Below, piece by piece: positions 15,900 to 26,242 of a DNA stretch of 64,000 nucleotides. Made by a program: the position numbers and the translations under genes. How positions within the stretch are numbered: the first letter of the stretch is position 1; the number at the start of each line of letters is the position of its first letter. The notes below the pieces were generated by a model. The model worked only from the letters and a program-made list of their open reading frames with translations. It was not told the origin of the DNA and searched no databases. Source of the stretch: Rhizomucor pusillus (Eukaryota > Mucoromycota > Mucoromycetes > Mucorales > Lichtheimiaceae); contig FWWN02000685.1 in the NCBI GenBank assembly GCA_900175165.2, forward strand, positions 115,424-179,423, in the 5' to 3' direction.

Positions 15900-17880
15900 G
15901 ATCCCAGTCACACCACTGCTGACTCTGTTATATCGGAACAATCTAACAATGCCACCCACGAACAATACACCCAAATCCATGTCTGTGCAGAAATTGCATT
16001 CAGCCGTCCCCATAGATTTTCCGATTTACCCTCAACCAGCAGCCCGCATACTTTCGGTTCCGGACAGCCTGCTTTCACCAACTCATCGATCTTGTTCTTC
16101 ATCTCTTTGCTAATTTTGACAAGATCAGAGTAAGGGCCGAAGCCCGCGCAGCCGGCTTCTTTACTTCAACTGTAAGGGATTTCCTTCGGACACAACATAT
16201 TCAAGGACATCAAGGCCTCGGACACAACATACAATAATCATCCCAAATGATCTAGCGTATCAACGAATTGCGCTTGACCTTGACGGTAGCAGCGGTCAGA
16301 TTATGTTTGTTGTAGAAAATTCCTCCAAAGCGACACTGCAGGTACAAGTGACAAACGCGGCTGGACTTCTTCGTAATAGCATAGCCATCCCAACGCGCTA
16401 TAACCTAACAGCTTGTTTCAGCTCCTCTTGGTTTTCAAATCAACAGTTCAACAAATTAGACATTGTATTGCTCGAGACAACTTTCAGAAGGGTAGGTTGT
16501 TGTGTCCGAGGATTTATGCTCGCTAAGCTTAAATGCTGTGTCCGAGAGAGAAAATGTTGTGTTCGAAGGAAATCCCAACTGTAAAGAGATCGAATTTCTG
16601 CTGTCGAATCTCAACATATGCTGTGAAGTCAGGCTCGAACATTTCTTCAAACATGCTATAGTTGCTGCCGACGACGTGGTCTTTCCTCAGACGGCAGGAT
16701 TCAAGCACGGAATTCGCCCTTATATTATCATTTTAATAAAAATACTAAGTAGAAATCGTACCAGAATTTCTTATCATTTGGGCTGTATTTCGTCTGTCCG
16801 ACAGAAGACGGTGTCGATTCGCATACTCAAGTAATGATGAATAAACGTATCTTCTGTGTGATGGTCCATCTGACCAACTGGATGCTTTTTCAATCATCAG
16901 ATACAGCGTTTCTGCGACAACCTTCAATGCTGCGTCGCCAGCGACGATCTCTTCTTCTAGCTGTCGCATACAGATATGCTATTGCTTTGCTTTCCTGTCT
17001 GCATGCTGCATCTCGTCCATTCGGACCAACTTCCCGCCTTCTTCCATATAGTCGTACGCGATCATCTAGATATTCGAAGGTAAGCATCATAATAATTTGA
17101 TTATTTGATGGACATGCTTACATGGCCCACTTTTGAGCTCCACTCAAGGCGGTTCATCGTCCGATATATTGCCGCATATAGCCACTGTCCAGATGCTTCA
17201 GGTAGGACTTCCCATGCTCCTCAGTAAACAGGAACACAAAGTTCAATGACCTAAAACTTAGGATTAGTATGACACTGAAATGACACAATAGAGACCTACA
17301 GGATTCTGTCATCAGAAAGGGTCTTGTTTTCCTTGTCATTAATAATTATTGACTGCCGACGATGCGACGAGAGTTGCCGAGTGATTGTGACTTCATTAAC
17401 TATCCACTAAATGGAGCAGAAATACCCAGCCTTTAGTATCTCATCGAATTCACCATTGTAAACATACATCCGGATCTTCAGGTATGTCTGCATCGAGTTG
17501 TCCCCCAAATACGGTGTAATTGTATTTAAGCTTCTTTCTCGGCTTATCGTCCTGCGTCGTATACTCGTCCTCGCTGCCACTATCTCCGCTGCCGTCCTCT
17601 TTGTCGCTATCTTCTTCGTCATTGCTTTGTGTATCTCCTCTTTCCCCGTATTCTCGTTCCTCAGTACTGACAAACTCACGTTTCTCACCATTCGACATAA
17701 CCATGGTGGTGATATTGCTGTTTTCCTAGTTTCTATGTAAGTGGATATATGTTATCTAACAATATCCATCACTTACAGCGTTTCCAGAGATTACAACGCT
17801 TCCAATGCTGTTATTTACTATAGTAGCTTTGCTACCCTTGCCCTTGGAAACATACTTCTTCTTTAGAGCTCCGTTATTAT
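15900..17880 (-). pseudogene. Decayed member of a dispersed fungal gene family, possible PD-(D/E)XK-like domain
   Basis: Minus-strand coding remnants run in order. KKKYVSKGKGSKAT is followed by a plausible intron and an acidic S/D/E-rich segment (17704-17500). Later come LNFVFLFTEEHGKSYLKH, then LESCRLRKDHVVGSNYSMFEEMFEPDF (16700-16630), then FDLFTV. The frame is then interrupted by the 401-bp insertion at 16176-16576. Beyond it EVKKP resumes in frame, followed after a frame change by DLVKISKEMKNKID and VCGLLVEG. In-frame stops (near 17418 and 17155) and frame changes make it a pseudogene. The layout recalls an abundant unnamed Mucorales family. The D...EVK spacing resembles PD-(D/E)XK nucleases, which is inference only. 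Confidence 0.55.
16168..16584. mobile_element. 401-bp non-autonomous TIR element (MITE) with 8-bp target duplication
   Basis: The element is 16176-16576. Its ends are inverted repeats beginning GGGATTTCCTTCG and matching over 23 bp with one mismatch. The flanks are an exact 8-bp duplication, AACTGTAA, at 16168-16175 and 16577-16584. Inside, the motif TCGGACACAACAT recurs near both ends in both orientations (about 16217 left; about 16495 and 16530 right), like subterminal transposase-binding repeats. No transposase is encoded. An 8-bp duplication fits the hAT superfamily best, but the terminal bases are not classical hAT ends, so the family is left open. Removing the element plus one duplication rejoins the host reading frame exactly (FDLFTV to EVKKP). 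Confidence 0.9.
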
Positions 17881-18112
17881 ACTAAGCATGAGTGAAGATT
17901 AAGGTCGTCTGTAAGAACGCACAGTGAGAGAATTTACCTGATGCTCCTTTCTCAGGTCTCCTAGATAAACTGCAAGCTTTTGTCGTTTTTTGAATATTTT
18001 TGCAGACTAGCCTGCGGCTAGAGTCGCTTCGCTTCGTCTTGAGGGACGTAGATGTTTTCAGCAGATTCGAGCAGTAGGTGCAAAGCAAAATAGTAAATGG
18101 ACGGCTGCTCGA

Positions 18113-18222
18113 CTCGCTTGGCCATCATAAACCTCCATTCTCCGGCGGTTTTGCATCCGCTTCGCTTCTGCAAGCACGGCGCCGTCGAATTCCCAGTTTA
18201 TTCGGACCGCCGCTCGATGGAA
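18113..18222. repeat. Dispersed repeat, copy 2 (about 110 bp)
   Basis: Second copy of the repeat at 10435-10545, same orientation. Similarity starts at CTCG-TTGGCC and ends after TTTATTCGGACC. The flanks of the two copies are unrelated. Confidence 0.7.
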
Positions 18223-18331
18223 TCCACTCTTTGATTTCGTGTTGGCTCCTGCGTCGTGGCGCACATACCCCCGCAATTTTCGGTTTAATTTATAACAGTA
18301 GTGCTCACCTCTTTATCTCCTAAATATGTTG

Positions 18332-18505
18332 GAGCGCTCCTGGCGTCGCGATGCGCTTCGCGCAAAAACACAGCGAGGCCCCGGAATACCAAGGCTTGGT
18401 ACAAAAATGTGAATTCAATGCTTGATCCTTAAACCTTGCCTTGGGCGCTCCTGGTATCGCGCATGCACTTCGCGCAAAGACACCAAGGATTTGGGGAATA
18501 CAGAT
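18332..18505. repeat. Two diverged tandem units of about 60 bp
   Basis: Unit 1 (about 18335-18392) and unit 2 (about 18445-18503) share GCGCTCCTGG, ACTTCGCGCAAA-like and GGAATAC blocks in the same order. They are separated by about 50 bp. The GC content is higher than the surroundings. No coding capacity is evident. Confidence 0.5.
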
Positions 18506-18599
18506 GCTGAATACCCAAAAATTTTCGAAGTCGAGTTCCTCGGATTGGTGTCTGTTCTGTCTGACAAACTCCAAAAGCGAACATTAACTTTGTAGCCCA

Positions 18600-19960
18600 T
18601 ATCCTGTTATACACTCTTCCATCCAACGCATGTGGAAGTTGTATAAATTGATTAACTGCGCGCCACCCACTCCTCAAACCGCTACAGCCTCCAGAAAAAA
18701 ATGGCTCCACAGCGAACTTTTGAAAAAAAAGAGAGGTGCCAAACATTTAATAAGAAGAGGAAGACATTTTTAAAAGTCTAGCCGGAAGATAGAGAGTGTG
18801 TTCGGTGATATAGGTATCATATGTAAATTTTCCACTAGTGCCAACTACTTTTACAGGTTTATGGTCATATTTATATTATTTAATAATAATACTGTATATA
18901 ATGTAGCACCTCTAGGAGCCTTGTGGCGTGGAAGTAAAGGCATTCTCATATAGTAATATGACCTACATAATGCAATTAATCCAATTGGTTCGACGGAAGC
19001 AATAGATCTACTTATCCAGTCTTCACAGGTGAGCCATGTACATATGCTGTTGCATCTTCCGTGGGTTCCAATCTCATGTTGCGTAGGCAAGTTATCACCG
19101 CCACCATCAAACTCAAAGCGTATAAGTGCATAACACACTATTTGAAACGCTTACGCGCTACCTAGTCGTAGCAATACATATTATCAAGCGAACGATAACT
19201 ATGTCGACTTTGAAAATACATGGCGACGAGATGTTTGTATTGGGAGAACGAAGCGCGACCCTGCCCATCTAGTACGAGGAGCGCTACGACTGAATGCGTC
19301 AAAAGGGTTAAAAGACCAGATTTCATGGCGATAGAAGAGCAATTTTAACTTATGATGGGATAAATGTTAATGGTCTTTGATCCCTATAAATGACCGGATT
19401 TTACATACCTGGACTCATTTCTGATGGGCATCAAGAAACAATGAAGTGTAGTCTATGAAAGGCATTTGACCCATGTTATTCATAGTATTGAATAGACCTG
19501 GAATACATTTGATCACTATCATCATATACATTTTACGTCCGCTGTAACGCCATTTACACCACATTAACAGCACCAAACATGATTATTCGATCCAGCTTTT
19601 TTTCAGTATTGGTTGTTTTATTCATTGAAACGACAGTTAACCCTATTGCGCTATTGGAAGCTTACCTGGCTTCCATGGCAACCGTCATGATCAGTATTAG
19701 ATCGAGACAGCTTTTGTCAAAAGCCGCCTCACCCTGTTGCGTTCTGTCCTGACCGTACCCGGTTTGCTTGCGGCGGCTTTCTTTGTCGTTAATCGTCACT
19801 GAGGCATGTCGAAGACCGCAATCGCTGTGCGGCAGTGATCGTCCAAAAATAACGTAAGAGTCAAAGAGATGTTTGTCGAAAATGAAGAATGCAGTCAACA
19901 AAAGGAAACTTGAGGAATGTGTTAAGTCAAACCCACTCTTTTGTTTCTCCACTTAGACAT
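18600..19960. other. Gene-free accessory stretch
   Basis: AT-rich DNA between the repeats and the transposase remnant. A 95-codon minus-strand open frame (18851-19138) has no recognisable motif and begins without a clear context; I do not call it a gene. Nothing else is supported. Confidence 0.4.
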
Positions 19961-19978
19961 CGACTTACCTTGAGAGGC

Positions 19979-20920
19979 ACGTTACAGTTGCTCTCTGTTG
20001 CGACACTTATCTAAGCATTTATGGGAATGAGAGACGAATCCTTCGTATTCGCTCGGCTTTAAGCTCTCACTCGCTTCAGTGATCTTGGTCATCAGTATCT
20101 CTTTTTCCAAGGACCTGTTGCGCTTACCTTTGCTCTTGACTACTAACCAGAACTGCTCAATAGGGTTGAGCTCGGGAGAGTACGACGGAAGATAGGTATA
20201 CCGGTAGCCAAGGGACGTGATGTACTTAGCTATATCGTTAGACGTATGGATGGGAGCGTTATCCATTACGTGGTAATGGCCCTTCATGTGTGGATACTAG
20301 TCCATCTCATCCATTGTGATTTTCAAGAAGCTAAGGTAATGACCTGTTACTGCTCCTATGCTCTAAGCCCAGTACAACCTCCTTGCTTCCTCTTCTTGGC
20401 TGGCGGTTGTCGCAGTCTCAGGCTGCACTTGACCAGACCTGAAGCAGATCGCGCCCAAAATGGTGGTTGTCTGCGCTCGTGTTTTGGGCACAGTGACTGC
20501 CGCAGGCGAGCCTTTCTTTGACCAGGCCATACTGCGCTTCATGTTGACGTGGAAGGCAGACTCATCCAGGAAGACGCAATCGGTCCTAAAGTCCATATCG
20601 GTCACCTCCCACTTGCGGACCCAGTCAAGGCGCTCTTGAATCTTGGCCTTACTGTTTCTGTCCATAAGCTGAAACCGGGCCTTCTTAAGTGACAGATTGC
20701 ACTGCGTCCTCAGGAAGTCATAAACGGTGCCTTTAGAGACCTTGAGTCCCTCGAACTTTGAGACAGCTGCTCCATCAATTGTTCCAGAACAGCCGAAGGA
20801 TTCTCATCAATGTAGTACAATGGTTTGTCATGCAGAAGAAAGAAAAAGTCATTTGCTGTTATGGATTGTTTCGGGGCAACCGCTTTTATTAGATCACACA
20901 AAGAATGAATGATCTTCGCA
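19979..20920 (-). pseudogene. Tc1/mariner-like (DDE) transposase, dead copy A
   Basis: Minus-strand remnants give a DDE transposase in order. There is an N-terminal helix-turn-helix part (20901-20710), then IQERLDWVRKWE, then first catalytic Asp in VFLDESAFHVNMKRSMAW, second Asp in HVMDNAPIHTS, and Glu in YLPSYSPELNPIEQFW. These are the DD-E residues of the Tc1/mariner superfamily. At least two frameshifts (near 20740 and 20460) and a TAG where the second copy has TGG (in MDEMD-stop-YPHM, about 20298) inactivate it. No terminal inverted repeats could be paired by eye. A related fragment lies at 53235-53620 on the other strand. Confidence 0.85.
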
Positions 20921-21397
20921 AGTATGATGTGAGGTTTTAGAATTTGTTTTCGTTTTCAGAATAGCTCAGTTCCCGGGTAACATGTTTCTATTTTTGTAAC
21001 TGTGCCAACGCAGCAGTGATTCAGCGGCCAAACAAAAGCAATAAAGACAGTGCAGTAGTTGATGCAGCGCGGAAATCGCAGTAGAGCACAGATAGAGGAG
21101 AGAGATTCCTACATATTTACAAGGAGGGGCATCATATTTCCACATTCTATTTCAAAGCGGACTCACCTCCTTAAGAACCTGAAATGGCGCTAGCGTCAAA
21201 AAAGGATCGCTGCGTCGATCCATGGACGGTGGAGCTTTTTCTATTGGCTGCTGGAAAAAATGAGGCTCTTGGCTTGAGACATCAGTCTGTGCGACGCGTC
21301 TTATAAAGGTAAGGCGATCCTCTTTTTCTGCCTCTTTGCTCCTTCCCCTTTCTTCTTCTTATCCCGCTTTGCATATTCTCTTCTTTCTCCATACACT
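20921..21397. other. Upstream region of the GDP-mannose pyrophosphorylase gene
   Basis: The last 60 bp before the ATG are pyrimidine-rich (CTTTTTCTGCC...TTCTTTCTCC), a common core-promoter and leader feature of highly expressed fungal genes. No ORF is supported. Confidence 0.45.
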
Positions 21398-22806
21398 ATG
21401 AAAGCACTCATTCTTGTCGGTGGTAAGTTCTTGCTAGGTCTTCAGGCAAACAGTGTGTAAGAGCTTGTATCGCTAGGTTTTGGTACTCGACTTCGACCTC
21501 TTACGCTCACTTTGCCCAAGCCTCTCGTCGAGTTTGCGAACAAGCCCATGATCTTGCACCAGATTGAGCATCTTGCCAAGGTAAAGCACAATCACGATCC
21601 ATCTGCGGGTCATCGCGACTAACTGAACTCCCTGGATAATAGGCTGGTGTAACCGACATTGTCCTTGCTGTCAACTACCGCCCTGAGATCATGGTTGCTG
21701 CACTCAAGGAATATGAAAAGACGTACAACGTCAAGATTACTTTCTCCGTGGAGACAGAGCCGCTTGGTACGGCCGGTCCGCTGGCTCTGGCACGCGAAAT
21801 CCTCGCAAAGGATGATAGTCCATTCTTTGTTTTGAACAGTGACATCATTTGCGATTACCCGTTCGAGCAGCTCAGAGACTTCCACCTCAGCCACGGCAAC
21901 GAAGGTACCATTGTGGTAAGTAGTGCTGAATCGCGAAAGTCAAGGAAGGAAGTGCCTCGTATGCTGACCTTTTTTTTTGCGAAGGTCACCAAAGTCGACG
22001 ACCCTTCCAAGTATGGTGTCATTGTCAACCGGCCTGACTCGACAATGATTGAACGCTTCGTTGAGAAGCCCAAGGAGTTCATCAGCAACAAGATCAACGC
22101 CGGTATCTATATCCTCAGCCCTCGCATTCTCGACAGAATCGAGGTAAGTCTTGGTGCCATGGTTACCAACTTTTTTACTTGTAGACTGACTATTCTGACC
22201 GCATCACACAGCTCAAGCCAACCTCTATCGAAAAGGAGGTCTTCCCATACGTCGCTCAGGACAACCAGTTGCATACCTTTGATTTGGAAGGTTTCTGGAT
22301 GGATGTTGGTCAACCCAAGGATTTCTTGACCGGCACATGCCTTTACTTGAGCCATTTGGCCAAGAAGAACCCTCAAGAGCTTGCCAACCCTAATCTCGAC
22401 TATGTGCACAAGGGTAACGTCATGGTCCATCCATCTGCAAAGATCGGAAAGGACTGCCGTATCGGTCCCAACGTCGTTATTGGTCCCAACGTTGTCATTG
22501 GTGATGGTGTCCGTTTGCAACGCTGCGTCATTTTGGAAGGAGCCAAGGTCAAAGACTTTGCTTGGGTGCACTCTAGCATCGTAGGCTGGCACTCGTCCGT
22601 GGGGCGCTGGGTTAGTTTTGCTTTTTCAATGACCAACGTTCAAAGGGCAGTTTGCTAATATCTGTTTGCTATAGTCTCGCTTGGAAGGCTGCTCCGTCCT
22701 CGGTGACGACGTTACCATCAACGATGAAATCTACGTGAACGGTGGTTCTATCCTCCCTCACAAGGGCATCTCTTCCAACATCACCCAACCTCAAATCATT
22801 ATGTAA
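21398..22806 (+). CDS. MPG1: Mannose-1-phosphate guanylyltransferase (GDP-mannose pyrophosphorylase)
   Basis: Makes GDP-mannose from mannose-1-phosphate and GTP in the cytosol, the sugar donor for N- and O-glycosylation, GPI anchors and wall mannans. Splicing is join(21398..21422, 21477..21580, 21643..21915, 21985..22143, 22212..22610, 22675..22806), all in frame, giving 363 aa, the standard length. The nucleotidyltransferase signature [11 protein letters not shown]...PKPLVEF is split by intron 1. Other motifs are [10 protein letters not shown], the FVEKPKEF substrate motif and the C-terminal left-handed beta-helix hexapeptides ([17 protein letters not shown]). The C-terminus [12 protein letters not shown] matches fungal orthologues (Psa1/Mpg1). 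It converges with TFB1. Confidence 0.97.
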
Positions 22807-23167
22807 ATACATCTTCTCGAACACCTATCCTCCCGACCCTACAACCACCCTTTCTCTGTCGTTTTCTCGTCACACCATTTTTTCGTGTCTTTGTTTGCTT
22901 GTGTTTCTTCTTTCTCTTATTCTCACACAATATATTTATATTTTCAAATGACTAATTAGACAGTGCCATAAAGAATAAGCTCGATATTTGTCTATACTGG
23001 AATATCATTCTTTTGTCAAGTTCGAAATGCTATATATGTACACTTTTTCCCAAAAGTAATGTCGCATTTTGTGAAATTTTATAATACATTTATACACCAA
23101 AACGACAAATTGCAGCGACATTAATTTTTGGAAAATTGTACATCTTTATTGAATCGATTGTCCTGCT
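22807..23167. other. Convergent intergenic region
   Basis: These 361 bp separate the stops of two convergent genes. The stretch is AT-rich with TATATATGTA and TTTATA runs and presumably holds both polyadenylation regions. No gene is seen. Confidence 0.5.
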
Positions 23168-25527
23168 CTACAGTTTCCGCCGTTTCTTTCTTTTCTCACT
23201 GATTTCTAGAGCTTTCTCCGTTGCTGCAAGAACAGGAGATAGCATCTAACAGAAATCCAGCCGTTACTTACTTGGATAAACGTTTCATCATCACAGTCTG
23301 AACCCAACTTACAAGTTTACATCTATCCACATCGCCCTTGTAGCTCTGTACCGTAATGAGAACTTCCTTCAATTTTTCCTTTTGCTTTTTGAGAGCTTCC
23401 ACCATTCGGGTATTTTTCTCCTCCTTATATGGCTCAAACGATGACCAGAAATGGCGGAGGATCTCGTTTGTAGCAGAATGATAACTCTGTACTTTTTGCT
23501 GGATAGGTGGTGGCAATTTTATATCTAAACGGACAAAATCAGGACTAAATATCTAGCTCGAAATCCCTCCTGTTCTCACCATTTTTGGATATCTTTTCTG
23601 CATGCTGCGCTTTCCGCTTGACAGCATGCGTGAGTGTCTGGCAGACCTTATCCGCTACCTGTGGCCGCATGACAGACTGTGAACTCACAGTTTAGTTATA
23701 TTGTTGCATGATATAACTTCGTATGTACTAACTTTCGTCAAATCCGGCTGCCAGTGCTCGAAATGCTCTTTGAATTCATACAATAATCTCTCGGCATCCT
23801 ACAAAATAGTTACAAAGGTGGGACATTTTTACAGGCTGCTTCAACGAGAATTTTCTTTACCTCCTTTTTGATAGCCGCCATATCTGGGCCACCGCTTTGG
23901 CTTTCAAAGTATCGTCTTGAGTCTGTGATATCCAAAAGAACACGATCTGGTGGTTTGTCCTGCCGTAAATCCGGTATTACAGTTTCTTCTTCCAAGTCAT
24001 CAGCGTCACGCATCTCGGTATCTCTCTTGCTGTTTCTAGAATACAAGCTTAGTAGATATGAATAAAACATATATACAGCCATTTACTTTGACAAAATTGG
24101 ACCACTTGGAGTTTCCAGCACTCGCATAGCGTGTCGGTTAAATCGTCTTATAAGCGGAAGTACTCCAGCATTTCCACCGGCTTTCATGGTAAAATCTGGT
24201 GCGTTTCCACTTTCAATATGATCTTCTTGCGTGGCTGTCAAATCAATGGCACGTTTGATCTTGTCCATGCGAGAAAGCTCTGGTGCCTTTGAATTTTCTT
24301 CACTGAAAATTAGCATATAAATTCTCTCAACTCGATAAAATCGTATTTACCTTCATCTTCTTCCTGCAAACACTTGTCGAATATGTCATCGTACGCAGCT
24401 GTCTGAGACCGACCGCCCGTCCGAGACCGATGAAAGAACTCTGATGCCAGGAACCGTTTCCAGAACTGTTGTTCTGATAGCTTATTCCAATGATTTCAGT
24501 CATACATGCACGGTGTTCGAGACTTTCAACACTATGTTAATACCTTGTCAGGCACGTTTGCATCGTACGCTCGTTTCACTGCAAAGTACAAGTAGCCAGC
24601 TAAGCAAGGAAGACACCAAACAAGACATATTGTCTCGGTCTACCTGAAGGAAACTCGGTGAAAATATTGTGGATAATTTGGCTCGTGAGGGTATATTTGA
24701 CATCGGATCCTTCTTGCTGGCCCGGCATCAGCTCCACCATTTTCGACGATTTACCCTTCTGCTTTCCTTCTCTAGCGACCGGATCTTGTTTCAATTTCTG
24801 GAACATATCAGCACATCGCTGAGTAACCATATCCAGTGAGAGAAAGCATACCTGTCGTATCCGCTTAACGTACGGACTTGCCCAGAACTCTTCCTCCGTC
24901 ACATTTTTACCTGTAACGACCAATTCCATGTGCAGAGTATGCAGTTCTCTGCTGCTGGAAAGCAGTTTTTTACGAGCATTGAACTCCTCTTGCCGCCAGC
25001 TCTTCGGACTGCCTATACTTGCTCCTCCTCCATTCGCTGCTGCAGGACTCGATACCGTCGGTGTAGGTGAGGGCGCTGGAGAAGGTGTTGGTGCGGCTGA
25101 AGAAGCCGGTGTCGACATGACTATTGACGCTGGGGCTGCATATCCTTTCGAGCCTCGCGTGCGTGCGAGTAGTTCTGTGATTTGCGACTTGATCGCCTCT
25201 CTCTCGGTCAGTGCTTTCGCAGATGTAAACTGGAACGTGTGATCTTTGGGAGCAGGAGCAACGGTGGTGATCTTGAGCAGTACTTTTGGAGATGTTTCTG
25301 GTGTTTGAGCCAATGCTAACAGAAAAAAGGAGTTGGACATTGGTGAATCAAGGAAGCGAACTCTCCTCTCACTTACAGCCGATCTCAACATAACTGATTG
25401 AAGGGTTAAGTTGCGCGGAACCTTGCTGCTGCCACGCTACGCGCCTTGGAGTTACATACAGTGTTCCTTCATTCTTTTTGTATCGCGTAGGCGCTCGTAA
25501 AAGCAATTGCTCATTTGGCTCCCACAT
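23168..25527 (-). CDS. TFB1: TFIIH core subunit Tfb1/p62
   Basis: Structural subunit of the TFIIH core, needed for RNA polymerase II initiation and nucleotide excision repair. The start is the ATG at 25527 (MWEPNEQLLL), ahead of the PH-like module NEGTLYVTPRRVAWQQQG...ALAQTPETSPKVLLKI. After a P/S/T/A-rich linker comes the first BSD region (FNARKKLLSSSRELHTLH...EEEFWASPYVKRIR). The YTLTSQIIHNIFTEFP segment follows, then a second BSD-like part (WKRFLASEFFHRSRTGG). Helical C-terminal segments (LPPPIQQKVQSYHSATNEILRHFW) end in a basic tail, KALEISEKRKKRRKL, at the TAG at 23168. Several short introns interrupt the gene; the junctions near 25380, 24860, 24340, 24090, 23870 and 23580 were seen but not all positioned exactly. 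Confidence 0.93.
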
Positions 25528-26242
25528 GACGGAGGAAGAGTATGGAGGGACCGAACAAGCCGATTCTATCGTTGTCTCAATGCATCACCTTTCAGCCTCA
25601 GCAATCAGCGAGTCTGGTCTACCATCTTTTTTTAGTTGTTTCCATCCCTGGCCAAAGATACACTGCATTGATGGCGTCTTCCAATTTCAATTGATACTTT
25701 CATCGGTTATTCTGCTTAGGATAATTGAATCAAGCTCCTTAATCGCGCCATCGTGGCGTCCAGAGTTGCAGCTGCAGATATGGAATTCCTGCCAGTTCTA
25801 ATAAGTGATCTGTCCGACATACTATTGAAGGTTTTCCTATAATATAAGGTTGATATTATTCAAATGCCCCGCTAGTGGTAAGCCTGTTTTTCTAGTTGTC
25901 ACATTGTTGTAAAATTGACTCCTTGCCACAAGGAAAGCAGGCCTTCATTATCCATAATTGGAATACTTCAACAATGCTTTGAGGGCGGTGTTGACAGTTG
26001 TCATTGATGGATTGTGGGTCGCTTGCATCTTTACGCACTCGCATGAAAGGATGCACCAGCCCCTGGTATTACGCTTCTTGGCATAGGATAAAAGATGACG
26101 GTGCAAAGCCTTCCAGCATATCAGGATGCCAAGAGTATCAGATTGTTGACGCGCAACGTGTCACACGCATTTCAAGGTTGCTTTATTAGGAAGCCAAAGT
26201 TTTGAATTTTTCGTTGCTCGACGTTCTTAACCCCACTCTGTC
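25528..26242. other. Divergent intergenic region
   Basis: These 715 bp separate the divergent TFB1 and ArfGAP genes and should hold both promoters. Small open frames occur but none has a recognisable product. Confidence 0.5.

Noticed and set aside
16303..16584. 93-codon plus-strand frame inside the TIR element
   Set aside because: It runs through the terminal repeat and into the target duplication, and its C-terminal RKCCVRRKSQL is just translated inverted repeat; not a gene.
25478..25801. 107-codon plus-strand frame over the TFB1 start
   Set aside because: It overlaps TFB1 exon 1 antisense and the promoter; a shadow.
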